Shown here: one piece after another, positions 35,455 through 44,778 of the stretch
How the letters are laid out: every line of letters begins with the position of its first letter
Numbering within the stretch: position 1 is the stretch's first letter
Origin: an uncultured Haliea sp.
Lineage (GTDB): Bacteria > Pseudomonadota > Gammaproteobacteria > Pseudomonadales > Halieaceae
DNA length: 64,000 bases
Assembly (NCBI GenBank): GCA_913062625.1
Contig: CAJXWP010000002.1
Span: 62,001 to 126,000, forward strand
Direction: 5' to 3'
Translations under genes and position numbers: made by a program
Notes under the pieces: generated by a model
Told to the model about the DNA's origin: nothing
Databases searched by the model: none
The model's input: only the letters and a program-made list of their open reading frames with translations

Positions 35455-37809
35455 TTGGAAACCACTAAGTACGAACCTGTAATAATCGGTGTTGCCGAGG
35501 TGTGCCAGCAGTTAGCTGAGAATCTAGAAGACTCCCCATCTCTAGTGGACCTCCTGGAGCAGGTGGTAAGTGCCGCCTGTGCGGATACCGGGGCGCAGGA
35601 GGCAGTGATTGCCGCGATCGACTCGGTGGCGATGGTGCGGACCTTTGCCGACTCTACGCCCATGTACCCCAACCCCTTTGGCAAGGTGGTGAACTATCCC
35701 CGGGCGGTGGCCGGGCGCGTAGGGGCTGAGCCGCTGCACGCTATCTATAGTATGGCTGGCGGTAATACACCGCAGTCGCTGTTGTCTGAATTTGCCGGCA
35801 AGATCGCTGCGGGAGATGCAGACGTCGTCGTGCTGATGGGTGGCGAGGCCATCGCGACCACCAAGACGGCGATGAAAGCGGGCGTCAACCTGAACTGGGC
35901 GGATGATACCGGCGGCCAATTAGAAGATCGTGGCCTGGGCATGAAAGGCATGCTGGACCGGCAGATGATGGATAACGGCTTTGTTTCGGCACCGCTCAGC
36001 TACGGCCTTTTGGAAAATGCCCGGCGACAGGGTCTGGGACTCAGCCGGGAAGACTACGCACAGAAGATGGCGGCACTGTTCTCACGCTTTTCAGGCGTGG
36101 CAGCGGCCCATGAAGCGTCGATGTTTCCCGAGGCCTACAGCCCTGAGCAACTGCTGACTATCGATCAGAGTAATCCAATGATTGCCGAGCCTTACCCAAA
36201 ACACCTGGTGGCCAAAGATGGTGTGAACCAGGCGGCGGCGGTGATTTTGACCAGCCGGGAAAAGGCCGAAGCTCTGGGTGTCTCCCCGGACAGGATGGTG
36301 TTCCCGCTCTCAGGCAGCACGGTGCGTGAGCAGGGCCTGACGCAGCGGCCCGATCTTGGTAAATCCGAGGCGATGCGCCTGGCCTATGAAGCCACCTTTA
36401 CAGCAGCGGGTCTATCGCCGGACGACATGTCCTGCATGGATATTTACAGTTGTTTCCCCATAGCGGTGTTCTCCGCCTGTGATGCTTTGGGTATTGCCGC
36501 GGACGATAAACGCGGCCTTACCTTGACCGGAGGTTTGCCGTTTTTTGGCGGCGCCGGCAACAACTACGCCATGCACTCGATTGTCAACGTGGTGAAAAAA
36601 TTACGCGAACAGGAGTCAGGCTACGGCCTGGTTGGCGCCAACGGCGGGATGCTGTCCAAACATGCGGTGGGTATTTATTCGCGCCAGTCTTCGGGCGGGG
36701 GATGGCGACCCTGTAACGATAGGGCGTTGCAGGCGACTATTGACGGGGCCGAGGTGCCGGCGGTGGAACACAATCCAGACGGCCAGGCCACGATTGAATC
36801 CTATACCGTTACCTTTCGCCGCGGTGTCCCCAATGGCGCGTGCATTATCGGCCGAACCGGGGAGGGCAAGCGCTTCCTCGGGCATACCGATCCGACAGAC
36901 TCCAATACCCCACAAGCGATGCTGGACGACGATCCGATTGGCAAGACCATCTATGTCACCAGTGTCGGTCCGGGCAATCGATTTACCTTTGATGAGCAGC
37001 GCACCCGGGAGCTGGTTCCCGCCCGCCCAAAAACACTGGACGAGAAACACGAGTACTGCACGGTAGCGCGCAACGGCCCTGTGCTCGAGGTCACTATCAA
37101 CCGCCCCGATGCGCGCAACAGCCTGAACGCAGAGGCCAATTATGAATTGGAGGGTGTTTTCGATCTGTTTGAGGAAGATCCCGATCTCTGGGTGGCAATT
37201 ATTACGGGGGCGGGCGACAAGGCCTTCTGTGCCGGTGCCGATCTCAAGTCCGCTGCGGGGACATGGATACCTGACGCAGGTTTTGGTGGCCTCACTCACC
37301 GCAAACACCGCCACAAGCCGGTGATCGCCGCAGTCAATGGCATCGCCATGGGAGGCGGTATGGAAATCGCGCTCACTTGTGAATTGGTAATAGCCAGTGA
37401 GAACAGCCACTTTGCCCTGAGCGAGGTTAAACGCGGTGTGATCGCCGGTGCCGGTGGTATACAGCGGATAACGCGCAGCCTGCCGCGGCAACAGGCGATG
37501 GAGATATTGCTTACAGGAGACAATATTTCTCCACAGCGGGGGCAGCAGTTGGGCTTTGTTAACCAGGTGGTCCCTCCTGCAGAGGTGATGACGGTGGCGC
37601 GTGCGCTAGCGCAAAAGCTTACGGAAGCTTCTCCTACCTCGATAAGCTGTACTTTGCAATTGGAAGACGAGGTGCGGGGTATTGCCGACATAGTCGATGC
37701 AGTGCGCCACCCCGCCGAGGCCTTCGACCGTTTGCTTACCAGTGAAGATATGCTGGAAGGCCTGACCGCCTTTGCCCAGAAGCGTCCACCACAGTGGAAA
37801 GGACGATAG
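35455..37809 (+). CDS. Thiolase-like protein fused to enoyl-CoA hydratase (crotonase)
   Basis: 784 residues. The start is a TTG with AAGGA 8 bases upstream. Residues 1 to about 520 are an acetyl-CoA acetyltransferase-like (thiolase superfamily) unit with DIYSCFPIAVFSACDALGI, LTGGLPFFGGAGNNYAMHSI and a C-terminal extension. Where thiolases carry their nucleophilic cysteine this protein has MAGGNTP (about 100-106). Residues from about 535 are a crotonase: VTINRPDARNSLNAE, AFCAGADLKSAAG, NGIAMGGGMEIALTCEL and ALSEVKRGVIAGAGGIQR. It probably hydrates an enoyl-CoA and passes the product to the thiolase-like half for C-C cleavage, perhaps by an aldolase-type mechanism. Confidence 0.87.
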   Translation: METTKYEPVIIGVAEVCQQLAENLEDSPSLVDLLEQVVSAACADTGAQEAVIAAIDSVAMVRTFADSTPMYPNPFGKVVNYPRAVAGRVGAEPLHAIYSMAGGNTPQSLLSEFAGKIAAGDADVVVLMGGEAIATTKTAMKAGVNLNWADDTGGQLEDRGLGMKGMLDRQMMDNGFVSAPLSYGLLENARRQGLGLSREDYAQKMAALFSRFSGVAAAHEASMFPEAYSPEQLLTIDQSNPMIAEPYPKHLVAKDGVNQAAAVILTSREKAEALGVSPDRMVFPLSGSTVREQGLTQRPDLGKSEAMRLAYEATFTAAGLSPDDMSCMDIYSCFPIAVFSACDALGIAADDKRGLTLTGGLPFFGGAGNNYAMHSIVNVVKKLREQESGYGLVGANGGMLSKHAVGIYSRQSSGGGWRPCNDRALQATIDGAEVPAVEHNPDGQATIESYTVTFRRGVPNGACIIGRTGEGKRFLGHTDPTDSNTPQAMLDDDPIGKTIYVTSVGPGNRFTFDEQRTRELVPARPKTLDEKHEYCTVARNGPVLEVTINRPDARNSLNAEANYELEGVFDLFEEDPDLWVAIITGAGDKAFCAGADLKSAAGTWIPDAGFGGLTHRKHRHKPVIAAVNGIAMGGGMEIALTCELVIASENSHFALSEVKRGVIAGAGGIQRITRSLPRQQAMEILLTGDNISPQRGQQLGFVNQVVPPAEVMTVARALAQKLTEASPTSISCTLQLEDEVRGIADIVDAVRHPAEAFDRLLTSEDMLEGLTAFAQKRPPQWKGR

Positions 37810-37817
37810 TCCGGCGC

Positions 37818-37846
37818 TTGGATTAAATAGACTTAAAGAGTATACT
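37818..37846 (+). promoter_or_regulatory. Sigma-70-type promoter overlapping AGTATACT palindrome
   Basis: TTGGAT at 37818-37823, a 17-base spacer and TATACT at 37841-37846. The -10 lies within the palindrome AGTATACT (37839-37846). It is 30 bases upstream of the ATG of the acyl-CoA synthetase and starts 8 bases after the preceding gene. It shows how the palindrome can be a promoter element and an operator together. Confidence 0.6.
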
Positions 37847-37875
37847 ATAAAGCCTGATTGCGAGACCGGTACCCT

Positions 37876-39498
37876 ATGATGAATTTTGGTGATCTTTTTG
37901 ACTCGATAGACAGCCGACTGGCGCCGGATGTCACGCGTATCATTGAGGAGACGCCAAAGGGAACCCGGCGCACGGTAACCTCGGCCGAGTTGCGTGCAGC
38001 GTCCAATAACCTCGCGCGGAATATGCTTGAGATGGGCTTGCAACCCGGCGACAAGGTGGCCTTCTATGGCAAGAACTCCGCTGACTATCTTATTTCCGTG
38101 GTGGCGGCGATCAAGGCGCGCCTGGTGCATGTCAACGTCAACTATCGCTACGAGCACGAAGAGCTCCGTTATCTCCTCGATAACAGCGATGCGCGCTGCG
38201 TGGTTTTCGACAGTGCTTTTCGCGACAAACTGAAGGCTATCCTTGGTGAACTGCCACTGTGCGAACACGGTGTAGAACTTGGTGGTGAGTCTGCCGATGA
38301 CTGGGCCCTTTCGTTCGACTCCCTGGCGGGAAAAGGCGATGGTGAGCCGCTGGATATCGCGCGTGAACCTGAGGACCTGATATTCATGTACACCGGCGGT
38401 ACTACCGGCATGCCCAAGGGGGTGATGTGGGAGCAGTGCCAGATGTGGAATATGATTGGCAGGAATTTTCTCGATCCCGCTGGTGCTATTCCGCAATCAC
38501 CTGAAGAAATTTCCCTCGCATCGGAAGGTGGGACCTTCAATAACTTGGTCATCTTGCCCTTGATGCATGGCGGCGGCCTTTACACCGCGATCAACGCATT
38601 GGGTTATGGCAATTTGTGCGTGCTGCCCATTAGCAGCGGCTTTGATCCCGACCTGGCCCTGTCCTGTATCGACAAGCATGCCATCATGGTGCTGACGATT
38701 TCGGGAGATGCCTTTGCTACACCCTTGATCAATGCCCTGCAGGACAACCCGGGTAAGTATGGCCTGCAGGCGCTGAAGGTGGTCAATTCCACGGCCATGA
38801 TTTTCAGCAACCATAACAAAAAGGCGTTGCTTAAGCAGATTCCCGAGCTGATCATCTTCGATAACCTGGGCTCATCTGAATCACCCGCCAGTGCCATGGC
38901 AATGTTTGGCAAGGACAACGACCTGGAGGGCAGCTCGGTGGTGCTCAACCTGACACCCAACTCAAAAGTATTCACTGAAGATCTGCGCGAGGTTCAGCCG
39001 GGCAGCGGAGAAAAGGGTTTTCTCGCCTCCACCGGCGCGCTGCCTCTTGGCTATTACAAAGATGAGGCGAAAACCGCCGCCACCTTTATTACCGTGGATG
39101 GAGTTCGCTACTCGCGCCCCGGGGACTGGGTGGAGGTATTGGAAGACGGCAGTGTGAAGTTTCTAGGGCGTGGTAGTGTCAGTATCAATTCAGGTGGGGA
39201 GAAAATTTATCCCGATGAAGTGGAATCGGTCATCAAATCACATCCTTCAGTGGACGATTGTGTGGTGGTGGGCGTGGCTGACGAGCGTTTCGGGCAGGCG
39301 GTAACCGCCGTTGTGCAGCCGAAGCAGGAAGGCGCGGTTACAGCTGATGCGCTAAGGGATCATGTGCGCTCGCGCTTATCCGGTTACAAAGTGCCTAAGC
39401 ATGTGTTGTTTGTTGCAGAAGTCTACCGGGCCCCCAACGGCAAGGTGGACTACCCGGCCACGAAGGCTTGGGCGGAGGCGGCGCACCATGACAAGTAA
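37876..39498 (+). CDS. Acyl-CoA synthetase (AMP-forming)
   Basis: 540 residues from the ATG at 37876; the frame stays open upstream to a TTG at 37858, too near the promoter. The phosphate-binding motif is FMYTGGTTGMPKGVMWE, followed by IIFDNLGSSESPASAM, PGDWVEVLEDGSVKFLGRGSVSINSGGEKIYPDEVE (in parts) and the C-terminal APNGKVDYPATK lysine. It activates an organic acid to its CoA ester. The molybdoenzyme gene begins inside its last codons (11-base overlap), so it leads a long operon. Confidence 0.9.
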   Translation: MMNFGDLFDSIDSRLAPDVTRIIEETPKGTRRTVTSAELRAASNNLARNMLEMGLQPGDKVAFYGKNSADYLISVVAAIKARLVHVNVNYRYEHEELRYLLDNSDARCVVFDSAFRDKLKAILGELPLCEHGVELGGESADDWALSFDSLAGKGDGEPLDIAREPEDLIFMYTGGTTGMPKGVMWEQCQMWNMIGRNFLDPAGAIPQSPEEISLASEGGTFNNLVILPLMHGGGLYTAINALGYGNLCVLPISSGFDPDLALSCIDKHAIMVLTISGDAFATPLINALQDNPGKYGLQALKVVNSTAMIFSNHNKKALLKQIPELIIFDNLGSSESPASAMAMFGKDNDLEGSSVVLNLTPNSKVFTEDLREVQPGSGEKGFLASTGALPLGYYKDEAKTAATFITVDGVRYSRPGDWVEVLEDGSVKFLGRGSVSINSGGEKIYPDEVESVIKSHPSVDDCVVVGVADERFGQAVTAVVQPKQEGAVTADALRDHVRSRLSGYKVPKHVLFVAEVYRAPNGKVDYPATKAWAEAAHHDK

Positions 39499-41644
39499 AA
39501 CAGTATCCACCTTCTGCCGCGTTTGCGAACCTCTTTGTGGTGTATTGGCAACCGTTGAGGATGGAAAAATAACGAAAGTTGGTCCGAATCCGGATCATCT
39601 GTCGTCCCGAGGCCACTTCTGCAAGAAAGCCTCTAAAATGGTCGATGTGACCTATGATCCCGATCGTATTTTATATCCAATGAAACGTACTGGTGGGCCC
39701 GGTGAGTTCACCCGTATTAGCTGGGAGCAGGCTTTTAACGAGATATGTACAAGCCTGAAAAACACCAAGTCGAATTTCGGCAAAGAAGCCGTCGCATTTT
39801 ACCGCGGCAATCCAGCAGTGTTTTCCTCCGCCAATGCCCTGGTGATGGATAGCTTCTGCAAAGCACTGGGCATAAAGTGGCGCTATGACGTCGATGCTGA
39901 GGATGGCAAAGCCTTTAAGGCTGCCCTCATTCTACTGTATGGCTCAATGGGTGCACTTACCCTACCGGATTTATGGCATACAGATTATGTACTAATCATT
40001 GGTGCCAATCCGCTGGTATCGCATGGATCCTCCATATCGGAACCGCGGGTGGCGATGGCACTGAAAGACATTCGTACGCGCGGTGGGCAGGTGGTTGTAA
40101 TTGATCCGAGGCGCACAGAAACTGCCAAAGGTAATACCCATATCCCCATTCAGGCGGGGTCCGATGCCTACCTCATTTCGGCCTTGATTTATGAGGTCAT
40201 TGAACAAGGCTGGGTGGATAAAAATTTTGTCGAATCCCACACCAGCGGGTACGAGGCATTAGAGCAGGCAGTAAGCGGATGTACACCGGAATGGGCCGAG
40301 ACCCACAGCGGTATTCCAGCATCAACCATCCGACAAATTGCTAGAGACTTTGCAACAACCAAGCGCGCCTGTATACATTACCGGCTGGGCACCTCCATTA
40401 CGCGCTTCGGCACATTAACCACTATGCTAATCAACTGCCTAATAGTCGTCACCGGCCATTTAAGCCGCGAGGGTGGCAATAAATTTAGCGCCGGTATTAT
40501 TGACGCCTCTAAATTTGGCGGCCGCAGTATCGGTGAAAACCCGGGGCGCGCTTCCGGTCTGCCTGATGTCGGCGGCACCCTGCCGTCGCTATCAATGATC
40601 AAGGACATCGAAACACCGGGCCCAGAACAGGTAAAAGCGCTATTGATGATCGCCGCTAATCCTTGCTTAACATCTACTGGTGCCGGACCAAAAATGGATG
40701 CGGCGATGCAGAAGCTGGATCTATTTGTTTCATTAGATTTATACATGAATGAAACCAACCGTTTTGCCGACTATATTCTCCCCTCAGCAGGAATGTTCGA
40801 GCGCGAGGATATACCTCTACTGGGTTTTGTTGAGATGCTGAGACCTACTTTGTTTGCAACTGAAGCAGTGATCCCTAAACAGGGCGAGTCACGCGAAGAC
40901 TGGGAGATACTGGACGAGATCTGTCGGCGTCTGGGCCACGGTTCGACATTGCCATTTAGGCCCGTGCGCATACTGGCCAAAATGGGTTTGCGTGTAAAAC
41001 CCAGACATTTAATGGACCTAATGATTCGCACCAGTTCAGTCGGTGATAATTATGGCTTAAAGCCGGGGGGGCTGAATCTAAAAAAATTACAAACCCAATA
41101 CCCCAATGGTTTTGTTCTGCACGAACAGTTACCTGATGTCGATATTGCCAAAAAATTACAGACACCTGACAAGAAAGTTCATCTGGGAACACCAGAGCTC
41201 TGCGCCGAAATGGAACGCCTCAAAAACGATGATTTCTACTTAAATGATGAATATCCATTACGCATGATTGGTATGCGGGAAAAGCTGACTCATAATTCCT
41301 GGATGCATAATGTCCTCTCGCCGCAGACTACGTCGTACAAGCATACTGCGCGTATTCATCCAGAGGATGCCAAGGTGCGGAATATTGATGATGGTGATCT
41401 GGTGCAGATTCGATCGCCTTATGGCGCGCTCGAAGTTGCCGTTAAATTAACTGACACAATGAACCCGGGTAATCTGGCGCTGCCCCACGGATGGGGCCAT
41501 CAAGGCGGTTGGAAAAATGCTAATGCCCGTGGTGGAGTCAATTCCAATATTATTGCCAGCGACAACCCTGATGATATGGACAAGATTTCGGGTATCGCTA
41601 CGCTAAACGGTATACCCGTGCAGGTCAGTAGGGTATCGGCATAA
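39488..41644 (+). CDS. Cytoplasmic molybdopterin oxidoreductase (DMSO reductase superfamily)
   Basis: 718 residues from the ATG at 39488, overlapping the previous gene by 11 bases. The N-terminus has a 4Fe-4S motif, C10-x2-C13-x3-C17-x27-C45, directly at the start, so there is no Tat signal and the enzyme is cytoplasmic. Molybdopterin-binding blocks follow: VLIIGANPLVSHGSS, VVIDPRRTETAKGNTHIPI, MIAANPCLTSTGAG, YILPSAGMFEREDIP and a C-terminal LPHGWGHQGGWKNANARGG. The substrate is unknown; within a CoA-catabolic operon it might hydroxylate or reduce a pathway intermediate. No partner subunit gene is adjacent. Confidence 0.87.
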   Translation: MTSKTVSTFCRVCEPLCGVLATVEDGKITKVGPNPDHLSSRGHFCKKASKMVDVTYDPDRILYPMKRTGGPGEFTRISWEQAFNEICTSLKNTKSNFGKEAVAFYRGNPAVFSSANALVMDSFCKALGIKWRYDVDAEDGKAFKAALILLYGSMGALTLPDLWHTDYVLIIGANPLVSHGSSISEPRVAMALKDIRTRGGQVVVIDPRRTETAKGNTHIPIQAGSDAYLISALIYEVIEQGWVDKNFVESHTSGYEALEQAVSGCTPEWAETHSGIPASTIRQIARDFATTKRACIHYRLGTSITRFGTLTTMLINCLIVVTGHLSREGGNKFSAGIIDASKFGGRSIGENPGRASGLPDVGGTLPSLSMIKDIETPGPEQVKALLMIAANPCLTSTGAGPKMDAAMQKLDLFVSLDLYMNETNRFADYILPSAGMFEREDIPLLGFVEMLRPTLFATEAVIPKQGESREDWEILDEICRRLGHGSTLPFRPVRILAKMGLRVKPRHLMDLMIRTSSVGDNYGLKPGGLNLKKLQTQYPNGFVLHEQLPDVDIAKKLQTPDKKVHLGTPELCAEMERLKNDDFYLNDEYPLRMIGMREKLTHNSWMHNVLSPQTTSYKHTARIHPEDAKVRNIDDGDLVQIRSPYGALEVAVKLTDTMNPGNLALPHGWGHQGGWKNANARGGVNSNIIASDNPDDMDKISGIATLNGIPVQVSRVSA

Positions 41645-41671
41645 TGATTACAACTGAGACGATGTTCAAAT

Positions 41672-42799
41672 ATGAATAATGATATTTGTAAAATGGTTGG
41701 CTGTGAGTTTCCTTTGTTTGCCTTCAGCCACTGCCGCGATGTGGTTGCAGCGGTAAGTCGTGCGGGAGGGTTCGGCGTGTTGGGCGGGAGCAGCTTTTCA
41801 CCGGAGTCGCTTGAGGAGGAGCTGGCCTGGATAGATGCTCACGTAGACGGCAAACCTTACGGTATTGATATCCTGATTCCCGAAAACATGGGTGACCTCG
41901 TTGGGGATATCACCACGGAGCAGTTGCAGGCGATGATCCCCGCGCAGCATCGCCAGTTCACAATCGATTTGTTGGCGCAGTACGGTGTCGAATTTTCTGA
42001 TCAGGATATAAACGAAGGCGAGATACCAGAGATTATAGGTGACATCGGAGAGCGGCTGATGGACGTCGCGTTTCGCCACCCTATCAGCATGATTGTCAAT
42101 GCACTGGGGATTGCACCCCAGTCGATGATGGAGCGCGCCAGGCAGCACGGCGTGCCAGTGGGGGCGCTGGTGGGCGCCAAAGAACACGCTATTCGCCAGG
42201 TGGAGGCGGGCGTAGATTTTCTTGTTGCTCAGGGCACCGAAGCGGCAGGACATTGTGGTGAGGTGTCTACGTTGGTTCTTGTGCCTGAGGTGATTGAAGC
42301 TATCAGAGAAGTACGTTCAGTGCCGGTGTTGGCTGCGGGTGGCATTATGAACGGCCGGCAGATGGCAGGTTGTATGGCTATGGGGGCACAGGGGGCGTGG
42401 ACTGGTTCGGTCTGGTTGGCGACGCCCGAAGCGGAGACCTCTGAGGCGATGCGTGAAAAATTTGTCGCAGCCTCTTCGCGTGACACCATTCGCTCAACAT
42501 CCCGCAGCGGCAAGCCCTCGCGTCAATTACGCTCTGCCTGGCACGATGCCTGGCACGGCGAGGAATCTCCAGATACGCTGCCGCTGCCGCTGCAAGGGAT
42601 GTTGGCGCAGCCCGCTTTTGCCAAGATCGACCTCGCTGTCGAGAAGGGTAATGTCGAGGCGAATGACCTGGCGAGTTACTGGGTCGGTCAGGGTGTGGGG
42701 CTGATCGATTCAGTGCGTACCTCCGGCCATGTCGTGCAGGACTTCAAGGAAGAGTTCGGTGAGGCAGTTATGAGTTTGAATACCCTCCTGGAATTATGA
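41672..42799 (+). CDS. FMN-dependent nitronate monooxygenase-family oxidoreductase
   Basis: 375 residues. The TIM-barrel flavin protein pattern is visible: GFGVLGGSSFSPESLEEEL, FLVAQGTEAAGHCGEV, VPVLAAGGIMNGRQMAGCMAMGAQGAWTGSVW (in parts). Family members are nitronate monooxygenases, enoyl reductases or steroid/ring-degradation flavoproteins such as IpdC. The AAGH segment (active-site histidine) is conserved. It lies 27 bases after the molybdoenzyme. In this locus a role in double-bond reduction or dehydrogenation is at least as likely as nitronate oxidation. Confidence 0.85.
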   Translation: MNNDICKMVGCEFPLFAFSHCRDVVAAVSRAGGFGVLGGSSFSPESLEEELAWIDAHVDGKPYGIDILIPENMGDLVGDITTEQLQAMIPAQHRQFTIDLLAQYGVEFSDQDINEGEIPEIIGDIGERLMDVAFRHPISMIVNALGIAPQSMMERARQHGVPVGALVGAKEHAIRQVEAGVDFLVAQGTEAAGHCGEVSTLVLVPEVIEAIREVRSVPVLAAGGIMNGRQMAGCMAMGAQGAWTGSVWLATPEAETSEAMREKFVAASSRDTIRSTSRSGKPSRQLRSAWHDAWHGEESPDTLPLPLQGMLAQPAFAKIDLAVEKGNVEANDLASYWVGQGVGLIDSVRTSGHVVQDFKEEFGEAVMSLNTLLEL

Positions 42800-42888
42800 A
42801 CTCCGCCTCGCCAAGGTATCTCAGCCTGGACGAATGCGCAGAACTGATCCACAACATACGGAGTTGAGGCCAGTATGGAAGCACACTT

Positions 42889-43905
42889 ATGAAAGTCGCG
42901 ACCGTTATTGCGCCGGGTGAATTGGCTGTTGCGGAGCAAGCTGTACCCAGCCCCGGACTCCGGGAGGCGGTCCTGCGTGTTGATCGGGTCGGTATTTGTG
43001 GCAGTGACCTGCACTATCTGCCGGTGGCCCCACTGGGTGGCGTGATCGGCCATGAGTTCGTCGGCACGATCAGCGAGGTCGGTGCGCATGTGTCCACGCT
43101 CGGCATTGGCGACCGGGTTTGCAGTATCCCCTGTATCAGCTGCGGAAGCTGTGCGCATTGTCTGAAAGGGGATCCGATGAAATGCCTGGAATCCCGCTTG
43201 CATGGCAGCGGTGAAGAGGCCGGCATGGGCGGCTTTGCCGAGTATGTACTGGTGGGTGAAGCGGAGTGCGTCAAGTTGCCCGACAATCTTGACGCCTCCC
43301 GCGCGGCTTTGATAGAGCCACTGACGGTAGGGCTTCACCTGGTTGAGCGCGCCGATATAGCGCTCGGTGAGCATCTGGTCGTGCTGGGAGCCGGTCCGAT
43401 CGGCTTGACCGTTGTGTTGTGGGCGAGGGCGAGGGGGGTCGAGCATATCCTAGTCAGTGACCCGGTAGCCGCTCGTCGCGAGATCGCCCTTGCGATGGGC
43501 GCCACCGGCGTCCTCGACCCGACCTCAACAGATATAGTTGAGGCCTGCCAGCAGCACTGGGGCTGTCTTCCCGAGGTTGTCATCGAGTGTATGGGACGGG
43601 CCGGGCGCTTTGATATTGCGACCGGCGCTGTCGCCAGGGGCGGGCGTGTGGTTCTCGGCGGCATGATGTTCGAGCCGGAAACAGTCGATTCGATGACGCC
43701 GTTTATGAAGGGCGTGCGCGTTGAGTATGTCGTTCAATACGCCCTCAAGCATTACCATCACACGGTCGAGATGCTGGCCCAGGGAAGGATCGATCCATCG
43801 CCCATGATCTCCGCCGTGATCAGCCTGGCAGAGCTACCCGAGATGATGGAGACACTGAATAAACCGAATGATCTGTGCAAGGTGCTGGTCGCACCTCACA
43901 GTTAG
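42889..43905 (+). CDS. Zinc-dependent alcohol dehydrogenase (MDR family)
   Basis: 338 residues. Catalytic-zinc region GICGSDLHYL and GHEFVG, structural-zinc cysteines in CISCGSCAHCLKGDPMKC, and the Rossmann segment LVVLGAGPIGLTVVLWARARG are all present. It oxidises a secondary alcohol to a ketone with NAD(P). Its place just upstream of two SDR genes and a Baeyer-Villiger-type monooxygenase suggests it makes a ketone for oxygen insertion. The 89-base gap before it has no obvious element. Confidence 0.92.
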   Translation: MKVATVIAPGELAVAEQAVPSPGLREAVLRVDRVGICGSDLHYLPVAPLGGVIGHEFVGTISEVGAHVSTLGIGDRVCSIPCISCGSCAHCLKGDPMKCLESRLHGSGEEAGMGGFAEYVLVGEAECVKLPDNLDASRAALIEPLTVGLHLVERADIALGEHLVVLGAGPIGLTVVLWARARGVEHILVSDPVAARREIALAMGATGVLDPTSTDIVEACQQHWGCLPEVVIECMGRAGRFDIATGAVARGGRVVLGGMMFEPETVDSMTPFMKGVRVEYVVQYALKHYHHTVEMLAQGRIDPSPMISAVISLAELPEMMETLNKPNDLCKVLVAPHS

Positions 43906-43937
43906 TCGAAGAATCAACGACGAGGGAAGTATCTCCG

Positions 43938-44765
43938 ATGTTATCCAGCGATTTTGACGAGTTTGCCGTTCGGCCTTTTACCAATGTAATGGGGCGATTC
44001 GACCTGTCGGATAAGAAAGCCCTAGTGACGGGTGCCGCAGGTGGTATAGGTGGCGCGTGCGCCAGGGCTTTTGCGGAAATGGGCGCCGACGTTGCGCTGA
44101 TGGATGTTGTTGCCAGGCAGGCTGAATTGGAGCAGGTGGCAGCTTCGATCGCGGAGCGCTACAAGGTCCGGAGCATTGCGATTACCGGAGACGTGGCTGA
44201 CGAGAGCAGTATCTCGCAGTTTATACACACCACCGTGGACGCCCTCGGCACGATAGACATCTTGCACAACAATGCCGGCATTGCGAGTCTGGATCGCGCC
44301 GATATGGCCTTCGAGGAATGGCGGCGCTTAATGGCGATCAATGTAGATGGGGTGATGCTCGTGGGCCGGGCTGCCGCCAATGTGATGATCGAACATGGGC
44401 ACGGTGGGTCTATTATTAATACGGCCTCTATGTCGGGACACATCGTCAATCGTATGCCAGATGCAAACTATGGCTTCGCCTACACCACGTCCAAAGCCGC
44501 TGTGCTGCACATGACACGCGCGATGGCGGCGGAGTATGTCAAGTATGGCATTCGGGTGAACAGTGTGAGTCCCGGTGTGGTGTTGTCGGGGATCCACGAT
44601 ATGGTTCCTCCCGAGCTACTTCGCGACATTCTGAAAGACGTGCCGCTGGGTCGTTTCGGCACATTGGATGAGGTGGCTGGTGTCGTAGCGTTTCTTGCCT
44701 CCGACCTGTCCAGCTTTATGATCGGATCTGATGTCCTCGCGGACGGTGGCCAGTGTATTACCTGA
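43938..44765 (+). CDS. Short-chain dehydrogenase/reductase
   Basis: 275 residues from the ATG at 43938, with GAGGGAAG about 8 bases upstream; the frame runs open into the previous gene. The nucleotide motif ALVTGAAGGIGGACARAF, the NNAGIA motif and the catalytic pair in FAYTTSKAAVLHMTR are present; a D at the end of the second strand (LMDVV) suggests NAD. It ends with LADGGQCIT, the common SDR tail. It probably oxidises a hydroxyl group ahead of the monooxygenase encoded 13 bases later. Confidence 0.92.
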   Translation: MLSSDFDEFAVRPFTNVMGRFDLSDKKALVTGAAGGIGGACARAFAEMGADVALMDVVARQAELEQVAASIAERYKVRSIAITGDVADESSISQFIHTTVDALGTIDILHNNAGIASLDRADMAFEEWRRLMAINVDGVMLVGRAAANVMIEHGHGGSIINTASMSGHIVNRMPDANYGFAYTTSKAAVLHMTRAMAAEYVKYGIRVNSVSPGVVLSGIHDMVPPELLRDILKDVPLGRFGTLDEVAGVVAFLASDLSSFMIGSDVLADGGQCIT

Positions 44766-44778
44766 TGGGAGAGAAAGC

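Noticed and set aside
36616-37491. 291-codon minus-strand open frame opposite the thiolase-crotonase fusion
   Set aside because: Antisense shadow of a strongly supported gene; composition follows the complementary codons.
37606-38496. 296-codon minus-strand open frame across two genes and a promoter
   Set aside because: It runs through the promoter at 37818 and opposes two supported genes.
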